Positions 45,393-57,101 of a stretch of 64,000 nucleotides of DNA are shown one piece after another; position 1 is the stretch's first letter, and each line of letters begins with the position of its first letter. The notes under the pieces were generated by a model. The model was not told the DNA's origin. It saw only the letters and a list, made by a program, of their open reading frames with translations, and ran no database searches. The DNA lies in contig CM043959.1 in assembly GCA_014529385.2 (NCBI GenBank), positions 55,651,253-55,715,252 of the forward strand. The letters are read 5' to 3'. The position numbers were made by a program, and so were the translations under genes. Origin of the DNA: Adiantum capillus-veneris. Taxonomy: Eukaryota > Streptophyta > Polypodiopsida > Polypodiales > Pteridaceae.

Positions 45393-46370
45393 ATGTCTGA
45401 CGGTTTCAATCAGATTGTCACTGAGAAGCTTGAGAAAAATAAATACCCTGCATGGAAGTTCAGAATAACAAATTTCCTAAAAGGAAAAGGTTATTGAGAC
45501 TATGTAGAAGGAGACAATGAAAAGGAACCAGAGATTCCCAAGGAAAATGCTACAGCAGAACAAAGGAAAGCTTTGAGGGACTGGCAACAAGGCCAGAGCA
45601 AAGTGATGTATTGGCTTTCTATGAGCATCATAGATGGCATGATGGGCTATCTACAGGATGCTGAAACCCCCGCCATTGCATGGAAAAACTTAGGCAGAGT
45701 GTTCAAGGTGAACACCAAGGCTAGGAAGATTCAACTAAAGTCGGAGCTAAATCAGGTTAAGAGGAACAACCTCTCAATCAATGATTATGCCTTGAAGATC
45801 AAGAGTATCATTGAGGCTCTTGGATCTATTAAAGTCTCAGTGGAAGACGATGACATTGTCCATGCATGCTTGGATGGTCTAGGAATACAAGAGACGACAT
45901 CCCCGTGTTCCAAGATTTGATTTCTATGCTTATTCTTGAGGAGAAGAACCTTGACACATCTTCTTCTCATGGCAGAAATAATTCTGAACAGGCCTTCTAT
46001 TCTAACTCCAACAGAGGTAGAGGTAGAGGTCGTGGGTTGAGGCCCAAGGGGTTGCAGGGTCCAATTTCAAGAAGGTCAATCAAATCAAAACAATACAGGT
46101 GCCAGGGGAAACCAGTCTCAAGGCAGGGGGAGTCAAAGAGGTCGTGGTGCAGGATCAAGCAGGCAGCAACATACTACAGATAGCAGAGAATGTTGGACTT
46201 GTGGTGAAAGAGGTCACATGTCACGTGACTGTCCAAGGGGAAAAGCAAGTGGAAAGAGAGAACAAGGCAACTATGCATCTACTAGCAGAGATACAGATGA
46301 CAGCAAAAACGAGCACATGTTTGTTATGCAGCATGTAATGAATACAATGACTGCAGAGAATTCCACCCAA
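45393..46370 (+). pseudogene. F gag with zinc knuckle
   Basis: The ATG at 45393 starts MSDGFNQIVTEKLEKNKYPA, the usual copia gag opening (KYPAWKF). There is a TGA near 45497. The frame then continues to about 45900 (AWKNLGRVFKVNTKARKIQL, INDYALKIKSIIEALGS). A frameshift leads to VFQDLISMLILEEKNL and an Arg-Gly-rich tract, then the CCHC knuckle CWTCGERGHMSRDC at about 46190. Confidence 0.9.
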
Positions 46371-47789
46371 GATGATGTTTGGTATGTGGATTCAGGTGCC
46401 TCTAATCACATGACGTCTCGTGGAGAATGGTTTAGAGATATGTGCAAACCAGATGTGTCAGGCTATGTGTAGACAGGAGATGACACAGCTCACCCCATTG
46501 CTCATGTAGGGGGCATACCTCTAAATACGAAGAGTGGGAAATCAAAGTACTTAGCATATGTACTTCATGTCCCAAACATTACAAAGAATCTTGTTTCTGT
46601 TGGACAAATGGTTGAGCAAGGTTTGCAGGTTCGCTTCAATCCCAATGGCTGTTATGTAGAAGATTTCCAGAATGGTTGTAAGCTGATCACAGAGGGCAAA
46701 TGTGTGGGAAAAATGTTTACGCTAAATGTAGACATGCCTGAGGTAAAAGCTGCATTATTTGCACAGGGCACAGGTGTTGTGGCTGATGTTGACATTTGGC
46801 ACAAACGCATTGGCCATGTCAATGAGCAGAGATTGCGCAGCATGAAATCAAAACAGATCGTAAAAGGTTTGCCCAAATTCAAGGTCGATGGTATGCATAA
46901 AGTGTGTGCAGCATGCCAGTTTGGAAAACAGTCAAAGGGCTCATTTACACATGAGCGCAATGTATGTAAAAAGCCACTTGAGGTGGTGCACACAGATGTT
47001 TGGGCAACCGATACTTCAAGTATACATGGTTGCAGGTATTATGTCTCTTTCATTGATGACCATACAAGGAAAGTATGGGTCTACTTCATGCGTAACAAAA
47101 GTGAAGTGTTTGGTCACTTTCAAGACTTCAAAGTCATGATTGAGAAGGAGACAGATATGCAAATCAAGACATTGAGGTCAGATGGAGGGGGAGAGTACTT
47201 CTCCAATGATTTTTTAGATTTTCTGTGAATGCATGGTATACGCAGGCAATTTACATGCAGATATACTCCACAGCAGAATGGGGTCGCAGAAAGGAAAAAC
47301 AGGCACATTGCAGAGGTTGTACGTGCATTGATGAATGAGAAGAACATGTCTCATCATTTTTGGGCTGAAGCTGTAAATACAGCTGTGTATATTATGAACA
47401 GGACACCTACAGTTGCGGTGCATGATGTAACACCTGAGGAAAAGTTTACAGGTACAAAGCCTGATTTGGCACACTTGAAAGTGTTTGGCTGCATAGCTTA
47501 CGTGCATGTACCAGATGAGTTGCGTAGGAAATTGGATCCTAAAGCAGAGAAATGTATTCTTGTGGTATATTCCCTTGAACAAAAGGGGTACAGGTGCTAC
47601 AATCCTACTACACGAGAATTACGAGTGAGCAGAGATGTAGTCTTTGATGAGATGAGCAGCTGGTACAGTAATGCACATGGCACTATTGGGGCTGATGTAA
47701 AAGATGATGTGGTTGTACAAAATGTGAGGCCACAGTCACAGGTTTTGAGTGGATCACAAGAGTCCTCTTCTCGTGGCTCTGTTGAGAAG
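46371..47789 (+). pseudogene. F protease and integrase
   Basis: The protease site is WYVDSGASNHMTS at about 46380. A TAG at 46470 is followed in the same frame by the pre-integrase domain (WHKRIGHVNEQRL, CAACQFGKQSKGSF). The integrase has Asp in VHTDVWATD, Asp in LRSDGGGEYF and Glu in NGVAERKNRHIAEV, with one TGA at 47226 between the last two. The C-terminal HLKVFGCIAYVHVPDELR segment follows, then a variable hinge (SGSQESSSRGSVEKP) where foreign sequence begins. Confidence 0.92.
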
Positions 47790-48345
47790 CCATGGAATGG
47801 TAGACTATGTAGCTTTGTGGATTTTAGCAAAGCATTTCACATGGTACCAAGAGCTCGATTGATGCGCAGACTGCAGGAAATGGGAGTGCCCATAGAGGTG
47901 ATTTGGGGGATCATGGCTTTGTACAGATCAGTGGTAGGACATGTACGCACTCCGGAAGGGGTATCTGATTTAGTTCACTCTACTATTGGAGTGAAACAGG
48001 GCTGCCCAGTGTCTCCTACTCTATTTGGTATGTATGTTGATGAGGTGTCTGAGTACATTGACAGAGAGGGTGACAGGGGTGCCCAGCTGGCAGGGACGTG
48101 GATCCCATTGTTGCTATATGCTGATGATATTGCTAATATCTGACTCACCAGAAGGTATGCAACGACATTTGGATGCAATACGCAATTTTGCAGAGGATAG
48201 TGGATTGTGTGTTAACCTAGGTAAAACCAAGGTTATGGTGTTTAACACCACACCGCAATGGGTCAGGAGATCAGTACCCACTTTCAAGTATGGTCAGGAG
48301 ATTGTGGAGTATACAGATGCATACAGACACTATGTACGCAGGTTA
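47790..48345 (+). mobile_element. Captured non-LTR (LINE-type) reverse transcriptase fragment
   Basis: SFVDFSKAFHMVPRARLMRR, GVKQGCPVSPTLFGMYVDEV, PLLLYADDIA, then after a one-base shift SPEGMQRHLDAIRNFAEDSG and LCVNLGKTKVMVF form consecutive blocks of a LINE-type RT palm. They are distinct from the LINEs at 10390-15136 and from copia RT. The frame is continuous with the copia hinge on the left. I see no poly-A or clear target duplication. The join to copia on the right is near 48345-48360. Confidence 0.85.
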
Positions 48346-49480
48346 CTCCACCAGTAGGTACAGGGAATGTATCACGAAAAGGAAAGGAAAAGGTTGATGA
48401 ACCTCCCTTTATGGCTGATGCATCATCAGGTTTTTCACATGTAGATATGGATTCAGATGGTTTTGAACAAAGTCTTGATGAGGAATTTGGAATTCCGGCT
48501 GTCAGGACACCTGGTGTAAGGAAAGTACAAGAAGATGCTAGAGAGAAAAGGAGTGACCCAAGACCGCGCAGATCTAACAGAGTCAAAAATCCAGTTCAAA
48601 AATTGACTTATGATGGGTATCTAGCTCATCACCAAGCCTACATGGCTAAGGTGATACAGGATGTGGAGCCCACATGTTTTGAGGATGCAGTTGGAAATGT
48701 GCATTGGGATGATGCAATGAATGAAGAGATGGCTGCATTGGAAGCAAACGACACATGGGAGTTGGTGCCATTGCCAAGTGGCAAGAAAGATATTGGGTGT
48801 AAATGGGTGTATAAAACCAAGCATAAGGCTGATGGTAACATTGAGCATCACAAGGCAAGGCTGGTCGCAAAGGGTTATGCACACACGTATGGCATAGACT
48901 ATGAGGAGACCTTTGCTCTAGTGGCAAAGATGACGACTGTGAGAGATGTCATAGCAGTGGCTGCATCTAGAGGATGGATTATGCATCAAATGGATGCAAA
49001 TAATGCCTTCTTGAATGGTGAGTTGCAAGAGGAAGTGTATATGGATCAGCCACCTGGTTATGTCGATCCAGGTTACCCTGATTATGTATGCAGACTTCTC
49101 AAAGCCTTGTATGGTTTGAAGCAGGGCTCTAGAGCATGGTATGAATAGATTGCCAAGTATCTTGTCAGTATTGGGTTTAGGAGAGCTCATGCTGATTATG
49201 TACGTGAGAGTGATGTGGGGATTGTGGTCATTACCATATATGTAGATGACCTTATTATTGTGGGTGAAAATGCTATGGAGATTGACCATGTGAAGGGTCT
49301 TCTCAAACAGGAGTTTGAAATGAAAGATTTGGGCGAGTTGCGCTACTTTCTTGGCATTGAGGTGATCAAGACTCCAAAGGGTGTATGGCTGTCTCACAGA
49401 GACGGTATGCTTTGGACATGTTGTCAAAGTATGGTATGGTTGATTGTAAGCCAATTTCTATTCCCTTGGATGTGAATGCA
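48346..49480 (+). pseudogene. F copia reverse transcriptase
   Basis: PRRSNRVKNPVQKLTYDGYL, then WELVPLPSGKKDIGCKWVYK, ARLVAKGYAHTYGIDYEETF, MDANNAFLNGELQEEVYM and the catalytic TIYVDDLIIVG (about 49238) are standard copia RT motifs. A TAG at 49146 and a frameshift near 49388 break it. Confidence 0.95.
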
Positions 49481-50190
49481 AAGCTGAGTGCAGAGAAGGG
49501 TGATGTTGTTGAGGATGTCAAGATTTACAGGAAGATTGTGGGTAGTCTAATCTACTTGACTATCACGAGGCCAGACTTGAGCTACACAGTAGGCTTGGAG
49601 AGTCAGTTCATGCAGCTTCCGAGGAAGCCACATTTGGATGGAGTACGACACACACTTCAGTATGTGCAAGGGACTCTTGACTACGCATTGTTCTATGCAG
49701 CAGATGTGCCATTAGCATTGTATGGGTATATAGATGCAGATTGGGCGGGTAGCATTGTTGATAAGAGATCTACGAGTGGCTTCATGTTCTCTTTTGGGAG
49801 TGCTGCTGTTACTTGGAGCAACAAAAAGCAGCCTATGGTTGCTTTATCGAGCACAGAGGCCGAGTACAGAGGTGCAGCAGTTGCGGTGTGCGAGGTAGCT
49901 TGGCTACGCACATTACTTGAGGACTTGGGAGTGCAAGTGGACCAGCAGATTTTCATCCATTGTGACAACCTCAGCAGCATGTAGTTGGCTAGGAACCCAG
50001 TGTTCCATGCCAGGACCAAGCACATAGAGGTCCATTACCACTACGTTTGAGAGCGAGTGTTGGCGGGTGACATCGACTTGGTCTACGTCAGCACAGAGGA
50101 GCAGATAGCGGATATCTTTACCAAGGCCCTCGGAGCTGAGAAGCTTCAACGTTTCCGGACTATGCTTGGACTCTACGACATGCAGAGCTC
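49385..50190 (+). pseudogene. F copia RNase H
   Basis: GSLIYLTITRPDLSYTV, DADWAGSIVDKRSTSGFMF, VALSSTEAEYRGAAVAVCEV and IHCDNLSSM are copia RNase H. The active site continues past a TAG at 49982 into ARTKHIEVHYHYV and, after a TGA, EEQIADIFTKAL. It ends at the polypurine tract. Confidence 0.93.
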
Positions 50191-50199
50191 GAGGGGGAG
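50191..50199 (+). other. Polypurine tract of F
   Basis: GAGGGGGAG directly before TGTTGAG of the 3' LTR. Confidence 0.9.
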
Positions 50200-50520
50200 T
50201 GTTGAGATGTCAAGCTCTACATCTTGAGTTGGCATCCACTACGGGTCTTGGCCGCTTACGACATTTACTCACTGGCGCGTTAGGTGACCGACACGGAGGA
50301 TCTTTGCCAGTGATTCTACAGCTGGACTACACTTATAGTGCCAGCCTAGTACGCTTCTAGCGAGTTCACACTTAGTGACCGCATGTACATATGTGCTACT
50401 TTTCAGTTTTAGCACTTAGTCATTTTGTACTCTCTTTTCTGTGAGAAGAAGAAGAAGCTTTCCATCTCTGTGTGCTTTGTGCTTGTCTTGTGTAGCTCTC
50501 TTGCATCCTCTTTCTTTACA
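50200..50520 (+). repeat. F 3' LTR (321 bp)
   Basis: TGTTGAGATG to CTTTACA, followed by ATATT and D's gag on the other strand. Confidence 0.95.
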
Positions 50521-50799
50521 ATATTGATACTTGATGAACAATAGCTTCATTGTGGCTGAAGGGTTTGATGGTCCTGCTGCCATGTTTTCTCTTTCGTTTA
50601 AGTTCAAGTATCCTAAGTGTTCAGTGAAAATCTCGTAAGATCTCTCTGAAGAAGTATTGGAAATACTTCCTTCAAAGATCGGCTCTAATGGTCGCACTAC
50701 ACTTTGGTTTACACTCTCCTCGGTTGATATAACACTCGCTTGTTCTCTTTGTCTTGGTTGGTTATTCTGGAGATATCTACCGGATCTCAAATTCATCAA
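50521..50799 (-). pseudogene. D gag N-terminus (first exon-like piece before F)
   Basis: The ATG at 50799 or 50796 gives NLRSGRYLQNNQPRQREQAS. The frame reads to LLFIKYQY at the F insertion and continues at 44771 with DNKQGAK, showing that F split an open frame. Confidence 0.8.
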
Positions 50800-52995
50800 T
50801 CCCCCTAGAGGAATCTAACTTTTTAGTCTCGGTAGTTTGTTTATCCCAAGTTTCTGTGATCAAAAGTGATCCAAGCTGAATGATACTTGGTCAAATGGTT
50901 TGTTTTGTCAGTTGGAAGACTTCTGTTACCTCAAGTGAAATTTTTGTATCAGATTTTCTCAAAAAGACATTATACGCGTATGATGTCTTTTTTCATAGAT
51001 TTTGGATATTTTTGCTTTGCTCGCTCCCAGTAGCACCCTTATACTCTGTCCACTCACAAAATTCAATTTGAACTCTGTTTGTGCAAGTTATGGCGAGATT
51101 AGGCTTTTCTTGACAATTTCCCGATTGTTGACTCACTTCAGGTCAAATGTGATCCAAATGACATGAAACTTGAAATACAAGCTCTAGACAACTAGTACAA
51201 AGGATCTGTGTTAGCAAAATATCAAAATATGCCCAAAATTAGGTTAGAGACATCATATGCATATGATGTCTGTTTGCTCAATATTGGTCAAGATTCAATA
51301 TTTAAGCTTTTCACAGTGTTTGTAACAATGTTGTCAAGTCAAATTTGAAAAATCACTTCAGCAAGTGCCAAAAGACATTATATGCGTATGATGTCTTTTT
51401 TTTACAGATTTTGGATATTTTTGCTTTGCTCACTCCCAGTAGCACCCTTATACTCTGTCCACTCACAAAATTCAATTTGAACTCTGTTTGTGCAAGTTAT
51501 GGCCAGATTAGGCTTTTCTTGGCAATTTTCCGATTTTTGACTTACTTTGGGTCAAATGTGATCCAAATGACATGAAACTTGAAATACAAGCTCTAGACAA
51601 CTAGTACAAAAGATCCGTGTTAGCAAAATATCAAAATATCCCAGAATTATGTTAGAGACATCATATGCGTATGATGTCTTTTTTATCTATTTTGGTCAAG
51701 ATTCAATATTTAAGCTTTTCACAATGTTTGTAACAATGTTGTCAAGTCAAATTTGAAAAATCACTTCAGCAAGTGCCAAAAGACATTATATGCGTATGAT
51801 GTCTTTTGTCCCAGATTTTGCCAGTTTTCAATTTTAAGCTCTCTCAAGTGTTTATCTTTCAGTTTCAAGTGTTTTATCAAGTCTGAATGCAAAAATAAGC
51901 TAGATTAGGCTTTTCTTGGCAATTTCCCGATTTTTGACTTACTTGAGGTCTTATCCAAATGACATGAAACTTGAAATACAAGCTCTAGACAACTAGTACA
52001 AAGGATCTGTGTTAGCAAAATATCAAAATATGCCCAGGATTAGGTTCGAGACATCATATGCGTATGATGTCTTTTTGCGCAATTTTGGTCAAGATTCAAT
52101 ATTTAAGCTTTTCACAGTGTTTGTAACAATGTTGTCAAGTCAAATTTGAAAAATCACTTCAGCAAGTGCCAAAAGACATTATATGCATATGATGTCTTTT
52201 GTCCCAGATTTTGCCAGTTTTCAATTTTAAGCTTCTCCAAGTGTTTATCTTTGGGTTTCAAGTGTTTTCATCAAGTCTGAATGCAAAAATGAGCTCTGAA
52301 TCAATTTTCTTATTCTTTGCGTTTTTTGCACTCTGACTTGGTATTTTGAGTTTCTAGAAGTGTTAAAGCCCTTGTTTTATGTTGATCTTAGGGTAAAACC
52401 CCCCTTCTGAACACTCTGGTAATGTTAAATTTTCTGTTTTGGTCTCTGTTTAGCCCCTAATACATCATACGTGTATGATGTCTAAAGTTGCAGAATTCCA
52501 GTTTTTCAACACAAAACTCTTCCAAGAGCTCTCCTAAGTGCTCAGCAACACTCAGTCTCACAGAAAATTTCTCTGAACTTTGTTTATGCAAGTTTCACTA
52601 CCAAATTAACGGTTTAGTGATCTAACATGCAAACAAACACATCAAGCAAATAAATCATTGATTAATAGCTCTCGACCAAGATCAAATCAAGTCCTACCTA
52701 CGCTACTTCTAATCATAAAATGGATTTTTTCAATTGTGAGTATAAGGAGATTCACTACCACACACGGACTAGTAAATGCCTCAATCTCAACAACCACTCA
52801 ACACCAACAAAAATCAATCTAATCTAAACTAAAAAACTGTCAAACACGAAAGACCCAGGAATACCACAAGTTTCCTGGTACGTCTCAAAGATCCTCGGCG
52901 TCCACCACTCCTAGACCTTTCTAACTAAAATATATAAAGTAACAAAACAAATCACCTCGTAGGATTAGTCTAAGGTCACCTAGTTAGGGCTCTCA
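50800..52995 (-). other. D leader with an array of 24-bp palindromes
   Basis: Eight near-copies of AGACATCATATGCGTATGATGTCT (10-bp arms) occur at about 50965, 51249, 51373, 51656, 51781, 52052, 52175 and 52462. Spacing alternates at roughly 280 and 124 bp, so the larger unit is about 408 bp. Sequence between them also repeats (TCAAATGTGATCCAAATGAC, TGAAACTTGAAATACAAGCT). No coding is seen. Confidence 0.85.
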
Positions 52996-53013
52996 TCCCT
53001 GGCAACGGCACCA
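52996..53013 (-). other. Primer-binding site of D (tRNA-Asp-like)
   Basis: The minus strand reads TGGTGCCGTTGCCAGGGA two bases after the LTR end. The usual plant tRNA-Asp complement begins TGGCGCCGTTGCCGGGGA, so two differences are seen. Confidence 0.8.
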
Positions 53014-53015
53014 AA

Positions 53016-53367
53016 TGTTGTGGCGGTTACGCCGCTAGCGGTGGCTATGATAGCGAGAACTCAACCGGCAAACAAGAATGTTAGACGAGGATGGAGCTTG
53101 ACCCGCAGGTGCATGGAAACAAATAGGTGGGTGTCAAATCACCTACTCGACCTTCTAATGACAATCACTACCAAGGAAATCAAATCTAAGTTCTCAAATA
53201 CGCAAGTGACTGAAATCCGTACTACGAACAAATGCTAACCGAAACATGATCTAGAGTCATCAAATCAGCCTCAAACTCAAAAGGGGGTCTCTACACTAGG
53301 TAAGGACAATACCCTATGAATCTACAATACAATCTCAACCTGTAACCACTCCGTGCGGTAAACGCGT
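53016..53367 (-). repeat. D 5' LTR, part 1 (before C)
   Basis: It matches 32339-32686 with a few indels. The plus-strand start TGTTGTGGCGG is the LTR end on the minus strand. The LTR resumes at 58245 after element C. Confidence 0.85.
53364..53367. other. Target-site duplication of C (left), GCGT
   Basis: Repeated at 58245-58248. The uninterrupted site AAACGCGTATGAAG is preserved at 32680 in the partner LTR, which fixes the insertion point. Confidence 0.85.
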
Positions 53368-54511
53368 TGTCAGGAGTTTTTTGGAGCAAGGGATTGCGCA
53401 TATGCATATACACATGCATGGTGCATTGAATAAAGGATTGCCCATTTTCCAGAGCCAGGTGGTTACGTGGGGCCCACATGTGTACAGGTAGGACAGCATG
53501 TACATAGTGCATCGATTTTCACTATCACCAGTACCAGTGTGTTTTTTTTACAATAAGGAGGAGTTGGTAGCACGTAAAAACTCTCGAGGAAGCTATCCGC
53601 GGGCCGACGACATGAGGTAAGCAGGTGTGTCAGATGGCATCTAGTGGCGTCAGGAGGGCGAACGGGGTCAGTACTTGCACGCGGATAAGTACAGACACAA
53701 CGTGGATGTTTTCTTGTGATCATTATGCAGAAATTTCATCATGAGGACCATATTTTGGGGCCACTTCACGTGGTGGCGGGATGCATTATTGGAAAAATTT
53801 GAGTGCCAGGTGTGCGCATGGATGCAGCAAGGTGACAACTATGCACTGCGAGGTCAGTTTTTGGCTTGTTCGGGGTCCGTTTGAGGTCATCTAAAAGGCC
53901 AAGGGTGCCCAAGTAATAAAGCTAAGTGTGGGAACTGAAAAAACTGAGAGAAGACCAGAAAAAATGTGGATAAGAGAGGAGGAACAGCCGCAGGTGTGTT
54001 TTTGGGATTTTTGGAGCCTGTTTTGGCCATAAACTGCTCATCCGATGTTGGATTTGAGCACTTTGACATTGTAGATTGGGGTTTTGGGCCGTTCCGGATG
54101 CGATGGCGCTGTCCATTTTTCCAAAATCCTCACTCTTTTTTTGCTGTTTTGGCTGTGTAAGTTTCTCCTATGAGTGAAGCTTCTGCTCCAATTTTTGATT
54201 GTATCTGCTATCTTTTACCCATATTGTGTGAGCTATTTGCCCCATTGGTGTTGGCCCAAGCTCATTTGTATCTAAACATCAGAAATTCTCCTCTTTTCAG
54301 CTGAATTTTTGGGTGTGTGTGTGTATGTGTGTGTCTTTGTGTGGAGTGGGCAAGTGGATAGTCTCTCTCCTCTCACTCCATAGGTGTGTTTCCTGTCTCG
54401 GCCAGGTGGTTATGTAAGCCGAGTGGTGTCCCATAGTGTGTGTGTGTATCTTCCCAAGAGTGTGTGTCGGGTCGTTATAGAGGCGCTCTGTGTTTTTCCA
54501 TCCCGCTCACA
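53368..54511 (+). repeat. C 5' LTR (1144 bp)
   Basis: TGTCAGGAGTTTTTTGGAGC to CCCGCTCACA. It matches 57102-58244. Open frames inside are duplicated in the other LTR and show no domain. Confidence 0.95.
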
Positions 54512-54517
54512 TTCTTT

Positions 54518-54537
54518 TGGAGCCCCCACGGAGGATC
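54518..54537 (+). other. Candidate primer-binding site of C
   Basis: TGGAGCCCCCACGGAGGATC begins with TGG six bases after the LTR. I cannot name the tRNA it would pair with. Confidence 0.4.
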
Positions 54538-55557
54538 TTCTTCGAGTACCTTCTGCTTCGAGCTTCAAGCTTCGATATTCGGGGCTACAGGTTACAGGTT
54601 ACAGGGACATGTACAGGAACAGGTGATTCACACAGGTACAGGTAGCTGGAGTACAGTGATATACTAGCAGTGATGTCACTTGCAGTTGTTGTGGGTATGC
54701 ATCATTTGGCGCCTGTTTGAGCGCATTGTCTGTTGGATTGTACGTTACTTGTGAAAACTGCCATGGTACGCCTTTGTGGAGCCATATATGGTTTTATTTG
54801 GCAGTCCCAGCCATTTCTGAGACTTGGTCTGGAAGATAGTCATTTCTGAGACTTGACTATACGCGATTTGCATTAACCTTCGTGTGAGGGTCGATAGCGT
54901 GAGGTTTTATTGAGTTGGCGGATTCTCAAATGTGGAGATCCTTTCGGTGATACAGGTAGCTGGAGCACCCTTTTCGTGACCTCGCCATAGGCTATGTACT
55001 AGTGAGTCCTATTTGATGCTCGGGTTCTATTGTTGAGAGTTTATGCATACACATACAGTCTATATTTCTGGTTCTTACTGCTCTACTTCTGGGGAAACTC
55101 TGTCGAAATTTTCCCAAGTTATGATGGCTGGTTTTTTGGTCTTTTGAGCCATTTATGCTGTTATGCTGCTGAAATTTTGGCAAAATCAGAGGATAAGACA
55201 GGTGTGCTTTCTTGGGAGCTGCATGGTTGACTTTAATGGATGATCAAAATGGACCTCAGTTCACTCCTTTTCATTTAACTCAAAGAATCTAGATTAATGT
55301 TCATGTGTCTAGGAATATTTTTTTCCAGCAGCGCATAGTCTTTATGTTCGGGCCAAGAAGATTAAGAGAGATCCTGGAATGTCCTTTGCCTGTTGTAATT
55401 CCGATGATCAACTATGAAGACTCATTTGATGTGCATGTGTTTGTCCTTATCTAAAGTTGAGCTCCATTGAAGTTTTTGGGAATTGAGTTAATTAAAAGTT
55501 TTGGGTTCTTGCACGTGTGTTCGAAGGGGTTCTCAAAGCATTGTAACTTGGGTAGCC
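54538..55557 (+). other. C leader, non-coding
   Basis: About 1 kb before the gag ATG. CAGGTTACAGGTTACAGG and CAGGTACAGGTAGCTGGAG repeats lie near 54590-54655. A repeated TCATTTCTGAGACTTG pair lies near 54810-54855. No gene is seen. Confidence 0.5.
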
Positions 55558-57000
55558 ATGGCTTTCTCTTATCTGGAATTCCATGGAAGAAGTGGTGAAG
55601 ATGCGGAAGACTTTCTGGAGCAAGTCGAGGTGGCATGCACAAGCAACAATATGTGTGATGAGGACAAGATTTTGAGGCTATTTGGATTGCTTTTGAAAGA
55701 TGAGGCCCGTGTTTGGTTCATGGATTTGGAAGCTAAAGAAGCAATGGCTTCTTCTTATGGTTTGAGTCTTGACAAGTTTATAGAAGCTTTTTTAGAGCGT
55801 TTCCACGTTTTTGAAGATGCAAATGCAGTATGGAATGAGCTCAATGCTCTTAAGCAAGGTTCTTGTCAAGGTGTTGATGCCTATGTACAAGGTTTTACAG
55901 ATTTATGGACTCGTTGGTGTGTTGCTCTTAAGGATGAGACCCCCCCTTGTTCATTCAAGAAAAGTTTTTTTGTTGATGGTTTGTCACCTTGGTTGCGTTT
56001 TGAGGTTGAGTTGAAGAGGCCCGAGTCTTTTGAAGATGCAGTATGCATTGCAAAGCACAAGGAATGGAAGTTTAAGCGTCTTGAGGAACATGGTATCAGT
56101 ACAGGTATGCATGTGCAAGATGGATTTGACATGGAAGATGAAGTTAAGCCTAAGCAGGTGAAAAGTAGCCTATCCTATGATGCTTCTCGTTTCTTCCCAA
56201 GGTCTATTGTGAAGTGTAAAGAGGTCTTGCAGGTTGACAGGTTTATGGAAGAGCCTAAAGAGGTGAGTAATGCTTTGGATACAGGATTGAAAAGTCTTGA
56301 AGAGGATGCATTGGCTACTTGTGTACCTTGTGATTCTGGGTGTGAGTGTGAGGTTGAGGTTATTGATGATGAGCATGTATCTTTGGATACTAGTTCCTTG
56401 GAAATTAGGGAAGAGGGCAAGGTTGAGAGCCATTTTGTGGATTTGTTGGATGTGGAACCTGTGTTGAAGCCATATTTTGATGTATGTGCAATGATTGAAC
56501 CGATTTGTGAGCATGATTGTGGTTTAGAGCAGGGATCTGTATTCTTGGAGACTGATGAACCCATGCTAGAAGCTATGGATAGTGGTGTTAGCCATGATTA
56601 TGATGTGGATAAAGTGATGTGTGATGATGAGTATGCTTATGATGATGAGAAGGGGTTTGGCATATATGAGTCCAATCTCAGCTATGTGGATGCCTATGCT
56701 AGGGATATGTGTGCTACGGGGATACTTTTGTGCTTTGGATATCAACAACTTTACCTTCACACAATGATTTTAGCTACTTGGGTGCATGATTTGCAGGTTG
56801 CTGCTATGGCTGGTGAAGCCAAGATGCCAGGTGATGAGTCACTTGAGTTGTCTCTATCGGTTGGGTTGAGTATGGCATTCAATATTTATGCTTTTGGAAC
56901 TCCAGACAAGGCGGATGTGTTAGTTGGATATGCCTATGGTGCATTTTGGTTGATTGTTGACAAATGTAGGTGTGGTGTTATGACGCTTCTTGTGAATTAG
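55558..57000 (+). CDS. Open gag protein of element C, 480 aa
   Basis: The ATG at 55558 gives MAFSYLEFHGRSGEDAEDFL, matching the start of E's gag (FFGRSGENAGDFL). Further capsid motifs are RLFGLLLKDEARVWFMDLE, FIEAFLERFHVFEDANAVWN and CSFKKSFFVDGLSPWLRFEV. The frame can be extended upstream to 55501 without an ATG. After about residue 220 the protein is acidic (Asp/Glu/Val-rich, with YDVDKVMCDDEYAYDDEKG), lacks a CCHC knuckle, and ends at TAG 56998-57000. It would build a capsid. No enzyme domain follows. It is uninterrupted even though the LTRs have diverged by several percent. Confidence 0.88.
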   Translation: MAFSYLEFHGRSGEDAEDFLEQVEVACTSNNMCDEDKILRLFGLLLKDEARVWFMDLEAKEAMASSYGLSLDKFIEAFLERFHVFEDANAVWNELNALKQGSCQGVDAYVQGFTDLWTRWCVALKDETPPCSFKKSFFVDGLSPWLRFEVELKRPESFEDAVCIAKHKEWKFKRLEEHGISTGMHVQDGFDMEDEVKPKQVKSSLSYDASRFFPRSIVKCKEVLQVDRFMEEPKEVSNALDTGLKSLEEDALATCVPCDSGCECEVEVIDDEHVSLDTSSLEIREEGKVESHFVDLLDVEPVLKPYFDVCAMIEPICEHDCGLEQGSVFLETDEPMLEAMDSGVSHDYDVDKVMCDDEYAYDDEKGFGIYESNLSYVDAYARDMCATGILLCFGYQQLYLHTMILATWVHDLQVAAMAGEAKMPGDESLELSLSVGLSMAFNIYAFGTPDKADVLVGYAYGAFWLIVDKCRCGVMTLLVN

Positions 57001-57084
57001 GCGATATGCCTTTGGCCTTTTGATCCAGGTGGAATGAGCATCTACTAGTGTTGCTGCTGCTGAGCATGAATGCTCTAGCAGACT

Positions 57085-57101
57085 AAGGGGTGGGCAAATT
57101 A
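57085..57101 (+). other. Polypurine tract of C
   Basis: AAGGGGTGGGCAAATTA directly before TGTCAAGAG of the 3' LTR. Confidence 0.8.

Larger units (their letters stand above)
44772..50520 (+). mobile_element. Element F: Ty1/copia element inserted in D gag
   Basis: It has identical-length LTRs (321 bp, about 5 differences), a tRNA-iMet primer site, polypurine tract GAGGGGGAG, and domains in copia order gag, protease, integrase, RT, RNase H. There are several stops and frameshifts. A stretch of non-LTR reverse transcriptase lies between integrase and RT. It is the youngest well-dated insertion apart from E. Confidence 0.95.

Noticed and set aside
50965..52485. Palindrome array as a CRISPR-like array
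   Set aside because: The intervals are themselves repeated, too long, and lie in the leader of a eukaryotic retroelement.
54384..54626. ORFs in 53887-54667 and their counterparts at 57621-58190
   Set aside because: LTR sequence of C; no domain and no conserved frame between the two copies.
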